From contig SIJG01000125.1 in NCBI GenBank assembly GCA_023374025.1, forward strand, positions 262,841 through 326,840: a DNA stretch of 64,000 nucleotides. The letters are read 5' to 3'. This DNA is from Heterodera schachtii. Its lineage: Eukaryota > Nematoda > Chromadorea > Rhabditida > Heteroderidae. Shown here piece by piece: positions 39,101-50,700 of this stretch (its first letter is position 1; each line of letters begins with the position of its first letter). The notes under the pieces are model-generated. The model did not search any database and was not told where the DNA came from. It saw only the letters and a list, made by a program, of their open reading frames with translations. The translations under genes and the position numbers were made by a program.

Positions 39101-39719
39101 ACCAAAAAGCCGAATTAAAAATCTAATAATTTCCGAAACATAATAATTTAAATTACTTAATTCTTTTTTTAAAAGAAATAATATTAAAAGGTTTTAAACA
39201 CCAAATAATTTCAAAAATATATATGATTTTCTTTGAAAAGGATCATGTAATAACACAAAAATAATTAATTAAAATATAATGGTTTTGTTATTTTGTTACT
39301 TAAAAATTATTCAAATTAATATTTGCATAATTGAATAAAGGAATTAACTTCAAAATTAAATTCAAATAAATATATACAGAATTGAATAAAGGAATTTTTT
39401 ACAAAACAATAAATATGACCAAAAAAACCAATTAAAATCTAATCATTTTCTAAACTTTTAGATTTAAATTTGCTAAATTCTTTCGGATATCAGGGGATTC
39501 ATAGATTATTTTTAAATAGAGAAAACAAATTTTTACATGAATTGATTTAGGAGCTCGATCAAGCTAAGTTCAATCGAGCAAGACCTTATTGCAAAGATTA
39601 GTAAATTTTTAGGCAAAAAATATTAAAATTAAAATAAACAAACAAAACTTAACCAGTTAATCGATTATTTTGAAGAAAGGGAGTAGAAAGTTAAATACAA
39701 TTAACATAGAAATAAATCA
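36106..39719. other. AT-rich DNA without recognisable genes
   Basis: Low-complexity sequence. A less AT-rich patch at 38450-38640 includes a TTTCTTCAG splice-acceptor-like string, but no frame follows it. The phrase AGAATTGAATAAAGGAATT and nearby text recur near 39000-39110 and 39340-39430, suggesting a small diverged duplication. Confidence 0.45.
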
Positions 39720-40060
39720 ATTTTTTTTTGGGTGTTTGCATAGTCGATTCGGGTGTAGGAGGGGGCGCTGAGCACGATGGTGGCCGAATTTTTTTTTTTG
39801 GTCAAGTGCTTCAGAAGTTATGGCCAAATTTGTGCGCGATTTGGCCCAAATCCGGGATTCGACCCGCTCAACGTTGAGGCGCATCCATTCGCACTGCAGT
39901 TTATGAAAGTAGGGGTCTGGGGCTTATTTTCAAAATTTATTTCAAAGTCCGGGATTGAGGCGCGTCAGAGATATGGCCAAAAGAGACAAAGTGTCGACCA
40001 CCAGACAAAGCGTCTACCCAGCGGACAAAATGTCGACAAAATTTTTGGGTGGGGGAGCCG
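39720..40060 (+). other. GC-richer unique segment left of the G-rich array
   Basis: Unlike its surroundings, this is about half GC. Two phrases recur in diverged form (ATGGCCAAA and TCCGGGATT followed by GAGGCGC). It ends in three copies of a GACAAARYGTC-type motif (39992-40035), reminiscent of the tandem motifs in foldback ends. A 133-codon frame at 39777 runs into the poly-Gly-encoding G array and is not credible as a gene. Confidence 0.5.
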
Positions 40061-40560
40061 CGGGGGGGGGGGGGGGGGGTTGCGCGAAGCGCCTTCCGTA
40101 AAAAGGGGGGGGGGGGGGGGGGGGGGGAGGGGGGCCGCTGGGGGGGGGGGTGGCGGGTGGCGCGAAGCACTTCCGTAAAAAGGGGGGGGGGGCGGGGGGG
40201 GGGTGGGGGTGGCGCGAAGCGCCCTCCGTAAAGCGGGCGGGGGGGGGGTGGGTGGGGGCCGCGGGGGGGGGGAGAGGGGGGCCGCGGGGGGGGGGGGGGG
40301 GGTGGCGGGTGGCGCGAAGCGCCTTCCGTAAAGCGGGCGGGGGGGGGGGGGGGTGGGGTGGCGCGAAGCGCACTCCGTTAAGGGGGGAGGTGCGGTAGGC
40401 GGGGTGCGGGCGGGGGGGGGGAGGGGGGGTGGCGCGCGAAGACTAACGCAGCTTTCGGTAGCTGCTACTGCCCAGCCAGCATGGTACGGGCGGCGCAGGC
40501 CGGCGAGCGGGGGGGGGGGGGGTTGGGGGGGGGCGGCAGCCCCCCCCCCCCCATCCAAAC
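40061..40560. repeat. G-run minisatellite with hairpin cores
   Basis: Runs of 6 to more than 15 G alternate with a conserved core, TGGCGCGAAGCGCCTTCCGT, followed by AAAAAGG or AAAGCGGGC. Cores lie near 40081, 40159, 40211, 40311, 40360 and 40431, some degenerate. GGCGC-GAA-GCGCC is a perfect 5-bp hairpin, and the G-runs could form quadruplexes. Near 40540 the pattern switches to a C-run on the same strand. All open frames here, on both strands, encode low-complexity Gly, Pro or Arg and are artefacts. Run lengths are error-prone in sequencing. Confidence 0.85.
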
Positions 40561-40706
40561 ACCCAGCGAGAAAAAAAACTGTTTTTTCTAATAAATTTTT
40601 TTTTTCATTCAATAATATTTCTCAAAATTAAACGCGCTTCCACGCATGTTCCGGTAGCTGCTGCTGCACGAACAGCCAGCCACGCACCTTTCGGTAGCTG
40701 CTACTG
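40441..40706 (+). repeat. Three copies of a CGGTAGCTGCTRCTGC motif
   Basis: TTTCGGTAGCTGCTACTGC or a close variant occurs near 40451, 40651 and 40687, followed by related text (CCCAGCCAGCATG, ACGAACAGCCAGCC, ACTAACAACCG). It flanks the G-rich array on the right. Possibly terminal repeats of an unknown element. Confidence 0.6.
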
Positions 40707-40741
40707 CACTAACAACCGCGACGGTCTACCCCGCGGCGGTT

Positions 40742-40790
40742 CACCGTTTATAAACGGCTAGGCTCGGCACTCTAAACTGAACTGCGCATG
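40742..40790 (+). promoter_or_regulatory. TATA-like palindrome, possible core promoter
   Basis: The perfect palindrome CCGTTTATAAACGG contains TTATAAA and is followed about 30 bases on by CTAAACTGAACTG, then GC-rich text. The spacing suits a TATA box and start site for a rightward transcript, possibly of the GC-rich element. This is inference from spacing only. The next plausible coding frame is about 640 bases away. Confidence 0.3.
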
Positions 40791-40799
40791 CCCTCAGAG

Positions 40800-41431
40800 C
40801 CGACTAGTTATTTTGATACCTATAAATAAATAAAAATCGAAAGATGTTTAAATAAGAATGAAATAAAAGCATAAATGTTCAAAAAATTAAAAGTGGAATG
40901 CAAGTTATCATAAAGCGAGACTTGGCCCAGATAAAAACGGAATTTGTCTTCAAGGTTTTAAACATATTTAAGAATAAAAATTTTTTCCAATTTATTATAT
41001 AAAATACAGAAAGTTAATGTATAAAATTAGAATTAAAATATGGTAATCTATATACTTTTTGCGTTGCTAATTAACATAATAAAAAACCAGAAGATTGGAA
41101 AATACAAATTAAAACAGAAAAAATAAACAAGAATCGCCAAAATTTAGCGATGTTATTTTAAATAAAAGCAAAATAAAACAAAAATTTTAAAAAATAAATT
41201 TAAACTTTTTAAATATAAAAACGATTGGCTCTTTTTATTAAGCAATATAAATTTAAAAATGGCAAAAATATTTTATGTATGGTAAAAATTCTCCACCAAA
41301 AGAGCACTATTAAATTCAATCTCAGTTTCTACACTCAACACCTCAAACACGCGAAAAATCAAACGCGGCGTTCCTGTCTAAACTGAATAAACCAAACGTT
41401 CGGCAGCGATTTTCAAATTTAACAACAAATT
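40800..41431. other. AT-rich gap before a small gene candidate
   Basis: A-rich sequence without long frames. The last 140 bases (41290-41431) become more mixed in composition (TCTCAGTTTCTACACTCAAC, then CACGCG and GCGGCG), consistent with a 5' untranslated region for the frame at 41432, but no promoter can be asserted. Confidence 0.4.
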
Positions 41432-41692
41432 ATGCCGACCAGTCAATTATATAGAGCAAGAGAAATCGCACTCGGGCGGAGTAAATCTGATTTAATCTGG
41501 CACCTATATATTAAAAATAGAAAAACACATGCAGACAACATGATACGAAGATCCATCAATTGGATCGCGAAGAATGGTATTATTAAAAAACTAAATAAAA
41601 ACACAACTATAGTAAAATTTCCACAATGCCCTGCCACGGCCAACATATTGATTGCACAGGCACACCGCATCATTAGAGCAATACACAAATAG
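41432..41692 (+). CDS. Small basic protein, possible winged-helix fold
   Basis: I do not recognise this 86-residue protein. It is the most gene-like non-repetitive frame in the window: residues are varied (Arg, His, Trp, Cys, Pro, Met) and not the Phe/Ile/Asn/Lys mix of chance frames, and the region is less AT-rich. Residues about 6-25 look helical (REIALGRSKSDLIWHLY). Residues about 35-50 could be a second helix (ADNMIRRSINWIAKNG), followed by IIKKLNKNTTIVKF, which could be two strands with a turn. That order resembles a winged-helix DNA-binding domain, but this is by eye only. The first ATG follows an A/C-rich leader, and the stop is TAG. It may be one exon of a longer gene or a transposon relic. 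Confidence 0.4.
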   Translation: MPTSQLYRAREIALGRSKSDLIWHLYIKNRKTHADNMIRRSINWIAKNGIIKKLNKNTTIVKFPQCPATANILIAQAHRIIRAIHK

Positions 41693-42241
41693 TTAAACAT
41701 TTTGACAAATAATAAAATTATTATAATTATTTTACATACATCAAGTTTTAGGCTAACAATAATAAAAAGCTAAAATAATGAAACATGCATCAAAGAAAAT
41801 ATGCTTTCTTTTTTCGCCTATATCTAACAAAAAAATATAAAATAACAAAGGTTAGATTGATTTTTTTGTTTAAAGACAAATAAAGCATTCAAAAATTAAT
41901 AAAATAATAATAATACTATGTTAATTAACTTTTATAGTGAAAGGAATCCCTCCTAATTAGCAAAAATGAATAGATTCCCTCTGCGAGTTGAAACGAAATA
42001 TTCAAAGTTTCTCGACCAAAATATTTTATTTCCAGTTTTTTAATTGTTAAATTTATTTTTTTTTAAATAAATTCAATCGAAAAAAGTATGCTTTTTGTGG
42101 TTTTTAATATTTAATTGACTTTTACTATCTTTTTCGAACTAAAAACAGCAAATCACGCAGTCTTTCGTTATTTTTAGAACAGTTTTCGGGATATAAAACA
42201 ATTAAAATCGGAAACCGATTTGGCCTGACCAAAACTGGTTC
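41693..42241. other. AT-rich DNA without recognisable genes
   Basis: A/T-rich sequence between two coding candidates. No conserved feature is recognised. Confidence 0.45.
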
Positions 42242-42513
42242 ATGAGAAATGAAAGGCAATTACAATCGAAAAAAAATTTACGAAGTGAGCCTTTACAACA
42301 ACAGCCCAAAGCAAACAGCAAAACACAAAACAAAGTCGAAGACAATTTTCGTTTAATACCAAATAAATGAAAAAATTTACAACTAACGCCTCACAAAAAT
42401 CACAAACAAAAATAACACTAAATAAAAAAACAAGACGACAAAGATATTTTAAATCAACAATAATATCACAAAAGAATATGAAAAAATTTTTGGATAATTT
42501 TTCGGTCGAATGA
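42242..42513 (+). CDS. Two short overlapping frames, doubtful
   Basis: A 42-residue polar frame (42242-42370; it contains SEPLQQQPKANSKTQNK) ends in TGA, which overlaps the ATG of a 48-residue Lys/Gln/Thr-rich frame (42367-42513) as ATGA. The plus strand is poor in T across this stretch, which also explains the long minus-strand frame at 42240-42572. The residue mix looks less random than most frames here, but both are short and unrecognised, and chance is a fair explanation. Confidence 0.2.
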
Positions 42514-42570
42514 ATTAAGGTGCAGAATCTTAAGCCACGAATAATTTTTCTGCATATATTAACAAATATC

Positions 42571-43557
42571 ACCCAATCTATGAATCTTTTGAAATATATT
42601 TTATTTTTTCATTATTATGTTTTAGCTTGTTTTTAAATTTTGCGGTTGTGAAATTAAACGTTAAATATTCGCAATTTTATAAGACATAAAATTAGATTAA
42701 TAATTCTTTAAAAGCCTTAATTTTATTGTATTTAATTGCATCCTGAATCCTGAAATTTCTTATTTGGGTTTTGTTTTTATAACTTGTTCGTATTTTAATT
42801 TGATAAAATAATAAATTAATTAATTTTTTTAATTTCTTATGTGCTAATTATAAATTAAAATTAAAAACAAACAACCAATCTTGATAATATAAGAGTAGCT
42901 TAAAGTACCTATTACGATTTATTCGTTTTATTATAATTTTGTAAATAATAATAGTATAATAAGATTTCTTTACTTCTATTTTCTTATAATTCATGTATAT
43001 AACGGCAAAGAGTAGATTTGTCCTGGTATTAATTTGTTTTAATTTTATTTCGTATATTATTAATATATTTAGATAATAAACACTGTGCGATTAAAAATCA
43101 TTTTCTTAAATTAAAATTATTATTTATTCAATATGTTCTCACAATAAATCATTAATAAAATACAACTCTTTCGGAAGAATGGAAATCTTATTTACATATA
43201 TTAATTAAAAATTTTAATATGTATTTCAATTTGGTTACGTTAGATTCATATTATGGTGTTTTTATTTGAAAAATACAAATTTTTAAAAATGTGCCAGTCT
43301 AAATATTTTTTATAAAGTAATTTAAATTCGTTATGAATATTTCCATGATAGGATAGACATTTTCCTTGTAATATAACGTGTAATGAAATGTAATGGAATG
43401 TAATTACGCAACGCATAAGTAAATTTTTCTTATTTATTGTAAACTTCAATGTCGGCGTATATAATTAAATTCTGATGTCCTTTTTTTAATTATTATTTTT
43501 TATAAATTCATGCAATGAATTAGCACATAATATTTGCATGGAATTATTATTAGAGAC
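42571..43557. other. AT-rich DNA without recognisable genes
   Basis: A/T runs only. The 67-codon minus-strand frame at 43246-43449 is unremarkable. Confidence 0.5.
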
Positions 43558-43565
43558 TTTTAGGC

Positions 43566-44763
43566 CAGGGTTACCCTTGAAAATTTCCCGAAATAAGGAC
43601 ATCGCTGGTCAAAAATAAGATTTTAGGGTCAAAAATAAGGACATTTTTTAAAACACGCTTCAAAAACTTTAAATTGAATTTTTATTCAACAAACTCAAGC
43701 ATTAGCAACATATTTGTTGCCGCTAACTATTTTTCTAAGCAATTCCGGCTTAGAAATGAGAAATTTATACATTTCCGAAAATGGAATTTTTAGCAATTTT
43801 TTGCGGCGTGCTTTTTCCAAAAAATTTTGAGGAATGGGCGAGGGGATGGGGTCGAGGCGGTGCCGATAGGCGCCGCCGGAAAAATTTTTTGTAATTTCTT
43901 TCTGATTTGTTAACATATTTTCATCAAAAAATGATCAGTTTTGCGGTTTTTACATTCAAAAGGTTTGCGGAATTTTTTCAAAAAACTTTCTTTTTTAGGA
44001 GGAGGGAAGTCCGGCGGTGCCGGTAGGCGCCGCCGGAAAAATTTGTAATTTAGCGCGACTTGGTAACAAATTTTCACCAAAAAGGCCAATTTTTACATTG
44101 CAAATCTTAGGTCAACTTTTGAAATCTTAAGGGAATTTTGTGGCACTGCGGCTCCGATAGTCGCCGATAGGAAAATTTTTGCCAGGCTTTTCACTATTTC
44201 TACTTCAAGCAAAGTTCTCGTATTTTTTTCGCGGTTTTTAAGTCTATTTAAAGAAATAAAGAGAATTTTGGAGCTCCGGCGGTGCCGATAGGCGCCGCCG
44301 GGAAATTTTTTTTAAATTTAAGTGCAATTTTTAAAAGATTTTGTCTAAAAAATGTCCAAATTATGCTGTTTTTAGCCAATATTTTATGATTTTTAATGTT
44401 AAAATTATGATTGAATTCCCATCGAATTTTGAAAAATTAGAAGAAAAAAAATTGCTTGGAGAGGAACTGATCCAACGATAAAACGAAGAAAATAACCAAG
44501 ATCAAAATCCACTGGACCACGCATATGAGTAAATAAATTAGGCAAAAGTAAGACTTTGGATATTAATTCACTTCAAAAAAAATTTCTTTCAAAAATTGTC
44601 ATTTAAAATAGAAATTTCTCTCTGAATCCAAAAAATAAGACTAAAATAAGGACAAAGAGCTTAAATAAGGACAAATCTTACAAATAAGAACATTTAAAAT
44701 TTGTAAGATTTGGACCCTCAAAATAAGGACAAATCTTACAAATAAGGACAAAGGGTAACCCTG
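43566..44763. mobile_element. hAT-like element with internal GC hairpins
   Basis: An exact 8-bp duplication TTTTAGGC (43558-43565 and 44764-44771) flanks inverted ends CAGGGTTACCCTT. The motif AAATAAGGACA recurs near both ends in inverted orientation, most densely on the right (44660-44750), in the manner of subterminal binding sites. The 1198-bp body has no transposase frame. The only frame of note (43695-43916, minus, 73 codons) reads through a hairpin and is not convincing. Four GC-rich hairpin blocks lie in the middle. The duplication lacks the usual A at position 7, but length and termini fit hAT. Confidence 0.85.
43854..44302. repeat. Four GC hairpin blocks in the hAT element
   Basis: Near-palindromes at 43854-43879, 44011-44036, 44146-44171 (degenerate) and 44277-44302. 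The best has an 11-base arm CCGGCGGTGCC, a loop GATA, and an arm GGCGCCGCCGG that pairs throughout except for one T-G wobble. Each is followed by an A-run and T-run. Spacing is 157, 135 and 131, so the blocks belong to a diverged internal tandem repeat. Confidence 0.85.
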
Positions 44764-44771
44764 TTTTAGGC

Positions 44772-47700
44772 ATATATAATATATAGTGACAACGAGTATT
44801 CTTGTTGATGGAAATTTTTTAATATTTTTTATATAGTATATATTAACATTATCTAATTTATCTGTATTTTGAAGTGTTGAATTTTTATTTTTTTTATTTT
44901 TATGTTTAAACAGTAAATAATAATTTTTTTATTATTGATTAAACGGGAAAGAATAATGAAAAAATTGAAAATCATTGGATAAGAAATTTATTTAGGGGTT
45001 ACTTGAAAATGATAAATTTTAAATAAATCAAAATTAAATCAAACAATGAACTAGAATATCTATTATATTTTTAAAACGATACAAATACTTAAAATATTCC
45101 AAGTGAAATTTGATTTGAACAAAAGCTAAAAATTCTACAAAAGGCTGTAGTTTCGAAATATGCCGAATAGAACCGAAAAAGTTAAACTAAAGATAAAAAG
45201 GAAGAAAAAAAAAATTTTTAGTTAATTATTATAATTATTTTGATTCTTTTCAATGTGACGAAGAAAAAAAAAGAATGAAAATAAATAATAAATTAAATTT
45301 TTTTTGATCAATTTTCAGAATATTTTCATTCTATGCATAGTATTCAAAATAAATTTAAGCTTTTTATAAATATTGTGTTTTTATTTTTCAAGCTCAGTTG
45401 TGTCTCCAATGGTATTCGGGAAATGACTTGTCATTTTCTTGAATCAAAAGATTGAATTATGTCTGAGATATCTATTTCATATTAACATTGTTACAAGCTT
45501 CAAGTCTTGCTAGGCCTTTCTTAGTGTTCTCGCATTTGTCTGACATTTTATTTTTTGTATTCATAATTGGTATTTTTCTTCGAAATGTTTTAAAGTATTT
45601 GTATTCCATATGCAGCAGGCATTTATAATAAATTAATATTTGCGAAACGAATTAAACTTATTGGTTTGAACTATAATAAATGTTTTCAGTGTTATTTAAA
45701 TGGGTTCCGAGTGAATTTTTCATTATTTATCACTTTTTTTTTTTACTAAAATCTATTATATTTCTTTGCAGTATTTTGATTTTAATTATCCTTTGCTGTC
45801 AAAAAATCATTCTGCCGAAATTTTGCTATGTCGATAACCTGCTTTCTTATCAAAATTAGTCAAATTAATATAATTATCTAATGAAATTATATAAATTTTT
45901 TGTTATCCATACTTTTATTTATTTTTTCTTTAGGAAAATGGCGATTTCAAAAAATTCAACGGCTCTTTCTTGTGCCTTCATGACAGTTTTTATCATAATT
46001 AATGTACCTGGACGGGCTTAAACAATTGACCGGGACCGGTCCAAAATTATGAACGGGCGCCAGTCGGGACCAGGCTTTTTTCAGTTTTTGGAATTTTATT
46101 AAAAGTTCGAAATATATTTTTAGATATATGCTTTTTAAGAAATGTTTATTTTTTTTTCGTTGAAAATTCTTTTAATTTAAACTTTTTCATTCTTATTTAT
46201 TTTATTTTTTTTAATTTATCAATTTTAAAATATTTACTTGTAAATGTAATAAAATTATTTTTATTGATCTATTATTATTCCAATCGCTTTGTTGCTGTTT
46301 TTTTTTCAATTTTTTATTAATTATTTTTATTTTGTTTATGACATTGTTCTGAAAAATAAAATTTTCCCTTTTTGAGATAACCATTTTAATTATTACGGCT
46401 ATTAACTTATAATTTTTCGAGTCATTTATGATTCCTCGACTCCCTTTTGCACTATTAATGTAGTTTGTAGAGAAGTATATTCATAACGATTCGCAAACGC
46501 AGTTATTTTCATTATTTAAAAAATATTCTAAATTATTTTCTACTTTATCTTTCAATTCTATACATTTTTGAATTATTTTTTATCTTTGTTTTATTATATT
46601 TCAAATTATTTAATGTAAACGAAAAATAATAGAGTGAAAAAGGTTTAAAACCCATCTCAAAATTCTCAAAATGTTAAATAAGAGAATCGTACAAGGCTAT
46701 TCGTTCGTCATCTTAGAATATACAGGAAACGAAATATATAATCCTTAAAGTGTGGGGAAAAAAATTGCTTCCGGAATTATAATGAAAAAAAAAATTAGTA
46801 AAATAAAAAAAATCATAATAGTATAATTAAAAGAATTTATTCATTTTTCAGATTTACAATATTTGATAAATTTAATTTCAAATATTCGAAGAAATTTTTA
46901 TCATTTATTTAGAAAATTTTATAAAGCAATTTTCAAAGCTAAAAGAATAAAATTGAAAAGCCATAAAAATGTTTATTATAAGTAAGAAAAATTGAAAATA
47001 AAAAAATAAACAACAGAAGTGACGCCTATCTAATTCTTTATTTTAGGTAATTTTATTTTAAGTTGTTTTCAATCAAAACTTCTTCATCCCAAATGAATTA
47101 GTTGAAAACATAATTATATGTTTATTATATTTAAAAAATGAAAAAATAAAATATAAAAATTATTTGTGTTAAAGATTACGCCAAAAAGTTTCCGCGCACA
47201 ATTTTGGCTCTTAACTTATGGCTAGTTCATGTGTGATAAAGTAAACAATTTTATTTAGAGCCAATGAATTAAAAAAAATTCAGATAAAGAGACATTTCAT
47301 AAAATGTTATTTTTCTGTCATGATTTGCGAATAAGCAACGAATTTTTAACATTTACTTAACTTTACTACAGAGCAATTAAATTACGTAAAAAAATTAAAT
47401 TCTTTTAAATGGAGCTTTTTGGAAAAAAGCTAAAAAATAAAAATAGATTTGAATAATTAATTTATGAATACCGAACACTTAAACGAAAATAAATATACGA
47501 AAATATCTTTAATAAAAACAAAAAAATCTCTTAAATTAAATACTGAAACTAATAAAAACTCAAAATTATTTTTATTAATATAATAACTGATAACTGCAAA
47601 TGTCTAAGATAGATGAATAAAATTTTTATTAATCACAAAGGAATTCTATTTTAAAAATATTTTGTTTAATTAAAAAATCAAATATAAAATTTTATATTGG

Positions 47701-50700
47701 ATGTTTAAATGATGCCAATATTTTATTATTAGAAGAAAAATAAAACAAATATATAATTATAAAATTGAAAATGAAACATAATCTGGTGGTCTTGTTAGAA
47801 AAAAGCACAGACAAACAACCTATTTTTGTTATTTAAAAACAAATTTAATAATACTGCTGGTCAATCCGATACTAACAAAACTTATTTTTTTAAACAAGTG
47901 GATTAAACAAACATTAGTGCATATTTAATAATAAACAGTTTATTACCCAATTTAACTTCATGATTAAAATTTTAAGTATTGCAAACAAAAAAAATTTCGA
48001 TTTTAAACATTTTGTTTAAAAATTAATTATAAAAATTGGAATAATGAAGCTTGAGAACTAAGAATTGTAACATCTAAATAAATTAACTAAGATTTTACGT
48101 AATAGCTTAAGTTGATCTAAATTATTTATTATCTAGAGAAAAATAAATAAATATAGATTTATTATAATAAAAATAATAGTTACAGAAAAATAAGCGATAT
48201 ATAACCGAGCTATTCATTAATTATTTTATTTCTTTCTAAGTATTAATGTTTCAAAATTAAATTTAAACATAATAACGTTATTAAAAACTGAATTATAAGC
48301 ATTCCAAGTAAATCAAATGTTTGGAGCAAACAACTCGATTGTAAAAAACTTAAAAATAAAATATAAGTGGTCTAATGTCTTAATTTTAATTTATCAAAAT
48401 ATCCAATATTATTTGAAGAAGAAACCAGGCCAGTTTCTAAAGAAAACCAGCTCATAACAGAGAGAGAAATGAATTTATATTTTCAATTTAAAGTAGAACA
48501 ATAATCCGACTTATCTTGGTTGAATTTTGCAGGGAAGCCAAAAACAATATATATAAAACTTTGTCACATAAAAAACACATAATAAATAAAATAAAGAAGC
48601 TAATTATAAAATACTTAATTTTATAAACAATATTATGATAAAATCATATTTTAATGATAATCGGCGGTCAAGTCTCCAATACTCACAAAATCACGGGTCG
48701 TTTTGTAAATTACATTTATTTGTTAGAAGAAAAATGCATTCTTGAAATTTAAAGATTGTTTAATTTAAAGAAAAAATGTTATATGCAAAATGTATAAATC
48801 GTGAGCCCTAATTGATGGTTACTCGACGACCTGTTATTAAAATCATTTAAAATAAAATACATCATAATATAAAAGAAAATAAATAATTCAAAATATTGTT
48901 TTTGCTAATTTTTAATTATTAAAACATTATAAAGTATTATAAAATTGATCACAATGCATATTGGTTGTTATTGTATATTTACATTTATTTAATAAAAATT
49001 ATTATTAAATAAATAATTAAGAACACAAAATATTTACCTTTATTAATCAAAAAAGCTAAAAATATTTTTTCTTATTGCAAAGGTTATTCTCAACATTAAT
49101 CACGATATAAAATCACAGAACTAAAGAAAGATATAGCTATATTATGATTGTTAAAACTTCAGGAACAAACTGTTGTGAACAATTTAAAAAATATTTATTT
49201 TTGAAAGTGTATTATCCATAATGAAATTTAATAAATTCACTCTATAAATGTTGGATATAAAAAGGTATCATCGAAAGACGGAAAATTAAAAAATAATTTG
49301 TACGAATAAATATGTGAAAATTTAAATAATTATTTGAAAAGCCTACGAGAACTGAGACCCTCATTGAATAGAATTAATAAAAAAAACTTGATATAAATAA
49401 GAAATAAATAAATAAAATAAGTCAAAATTTACAACGATAAATGACAACCAAAACAGGAAAAATTTGGCATTAAGTGGCATTTATCCAGAAAGAACCAATA
49501 TATAATGCGCATGAAAACAAATAAATTTCACCTTTGTGCAATTGATTTTAATCAAAATATAAATTGTAAGTTTAGTATAATACATTAATACAAAAAATTA
49601 CGCTGTTTAATTGTATATAATTTATATTAAATGTATTTTAAATTTATAGTATTTATAATATGTTATAAAAAATTAAAGCAAAAATTTTGTAGTTTTAATC
49701 AGAATTATGCTTTTTATAATTGATCATTTTTTAATTAAGAATTAACATGGATACTGTAATTTCGATTTAAAATTTTTTAGAAATTTTAAATTTTTTATAA
49801 ACTAGGCATTCTGTTCAATTAATTACTAAAAATATATTTGATTATTTTCATTTTATTTAATCAAATATAGAATGAATTCAGCTTAATTTGAGTATCTTTA
49901 TTAAAAAGTTCGTGAAAATTAATGATGTCATTATAATATGTAACATAGTTTTTATTTAATAGAGATTTGAATATTTGTTGTATTTGTAATATTTTTAGTC
50001 TTCTATCATACAAACGTACTTTTTGTGCTCATTGAAGTCATTTCCCATTGTTTTTAACTGTCATATTTTTTATATAAAAGTCTCTGTATGAATTCAATTT
50101 TTCCCTTGGTTTTTTCTTTGCCAAATTTTTTATTATCCGATTAATAGTGCCTTTGATCTAAGAATTTCTGAAACTAATATTAGAAGGTTTATTATTATTT
50201 TATTGTAGATAACTATTGAGTAATAGCATTAAATTCATTCATTCTATCGTATACTGAGTCGATTCGAATCAAATTGTTTCCTTCAATATTTACTAATTTG
50301 TTTATTTATTATTTATATATTGTTATCCAAAGCAACGTAAATTTTCTACATTTTCTTTAAATACATTCGTTATTTTTTTTATATCAGAGTTCTTTTTTTG
50401 TATAAAATTGAAATTATTTAATCTGTTATTTTTCCTTGTGTCCCGTTCTAGTGACATTTTTTTGAAAACTTCTTCATTTAAGTTAGGTTTTTGATATAGA
50501 CTTTATTGTCGTTGATTTTTTATAGTTAATATTCTAATGTTCCGTTCTCAAAAAATTACAGGAAATATTAGTTAAATTTATTCATATATTTATGAACAAA
50601 ATTAATAACTTTATCTATTTTTTCAATTTTTATTTAAATAAAAAAAATTTTTTTTGCGTTAAAGTTTCGTTTATATTTTTATTCAAATATAAAAATGATT

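Noticed and set aside
39965..40612. Long minus-strand Pro-rich frame (215 codons) and several Gly-rich frames across the G-run array
   Set aside because: They are translations of G and C homopolymers interleaved with a repeated hairpin core, open in several frames on both strands. Run lengths are unreliable.
42240..42572. 110-codon minus-strand frame
   Set aside because: It is rich in Phe, Cys, Val and Leu and exists because the plus strand is T-poor. There is no recognisable domain.
43695..43916. 73-codon minus-strand frame inside the 43.6-kb hAT
   Set aside because: It reads through a hairpin block, is much too short for a transposase, and has no matching motifs.
50255..50280. GATTCGAATC as a tRNA T-arm
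   Set aside because: The surroundings are AT-rich and no acceptor, D-arm or anticodon stem can be formed.
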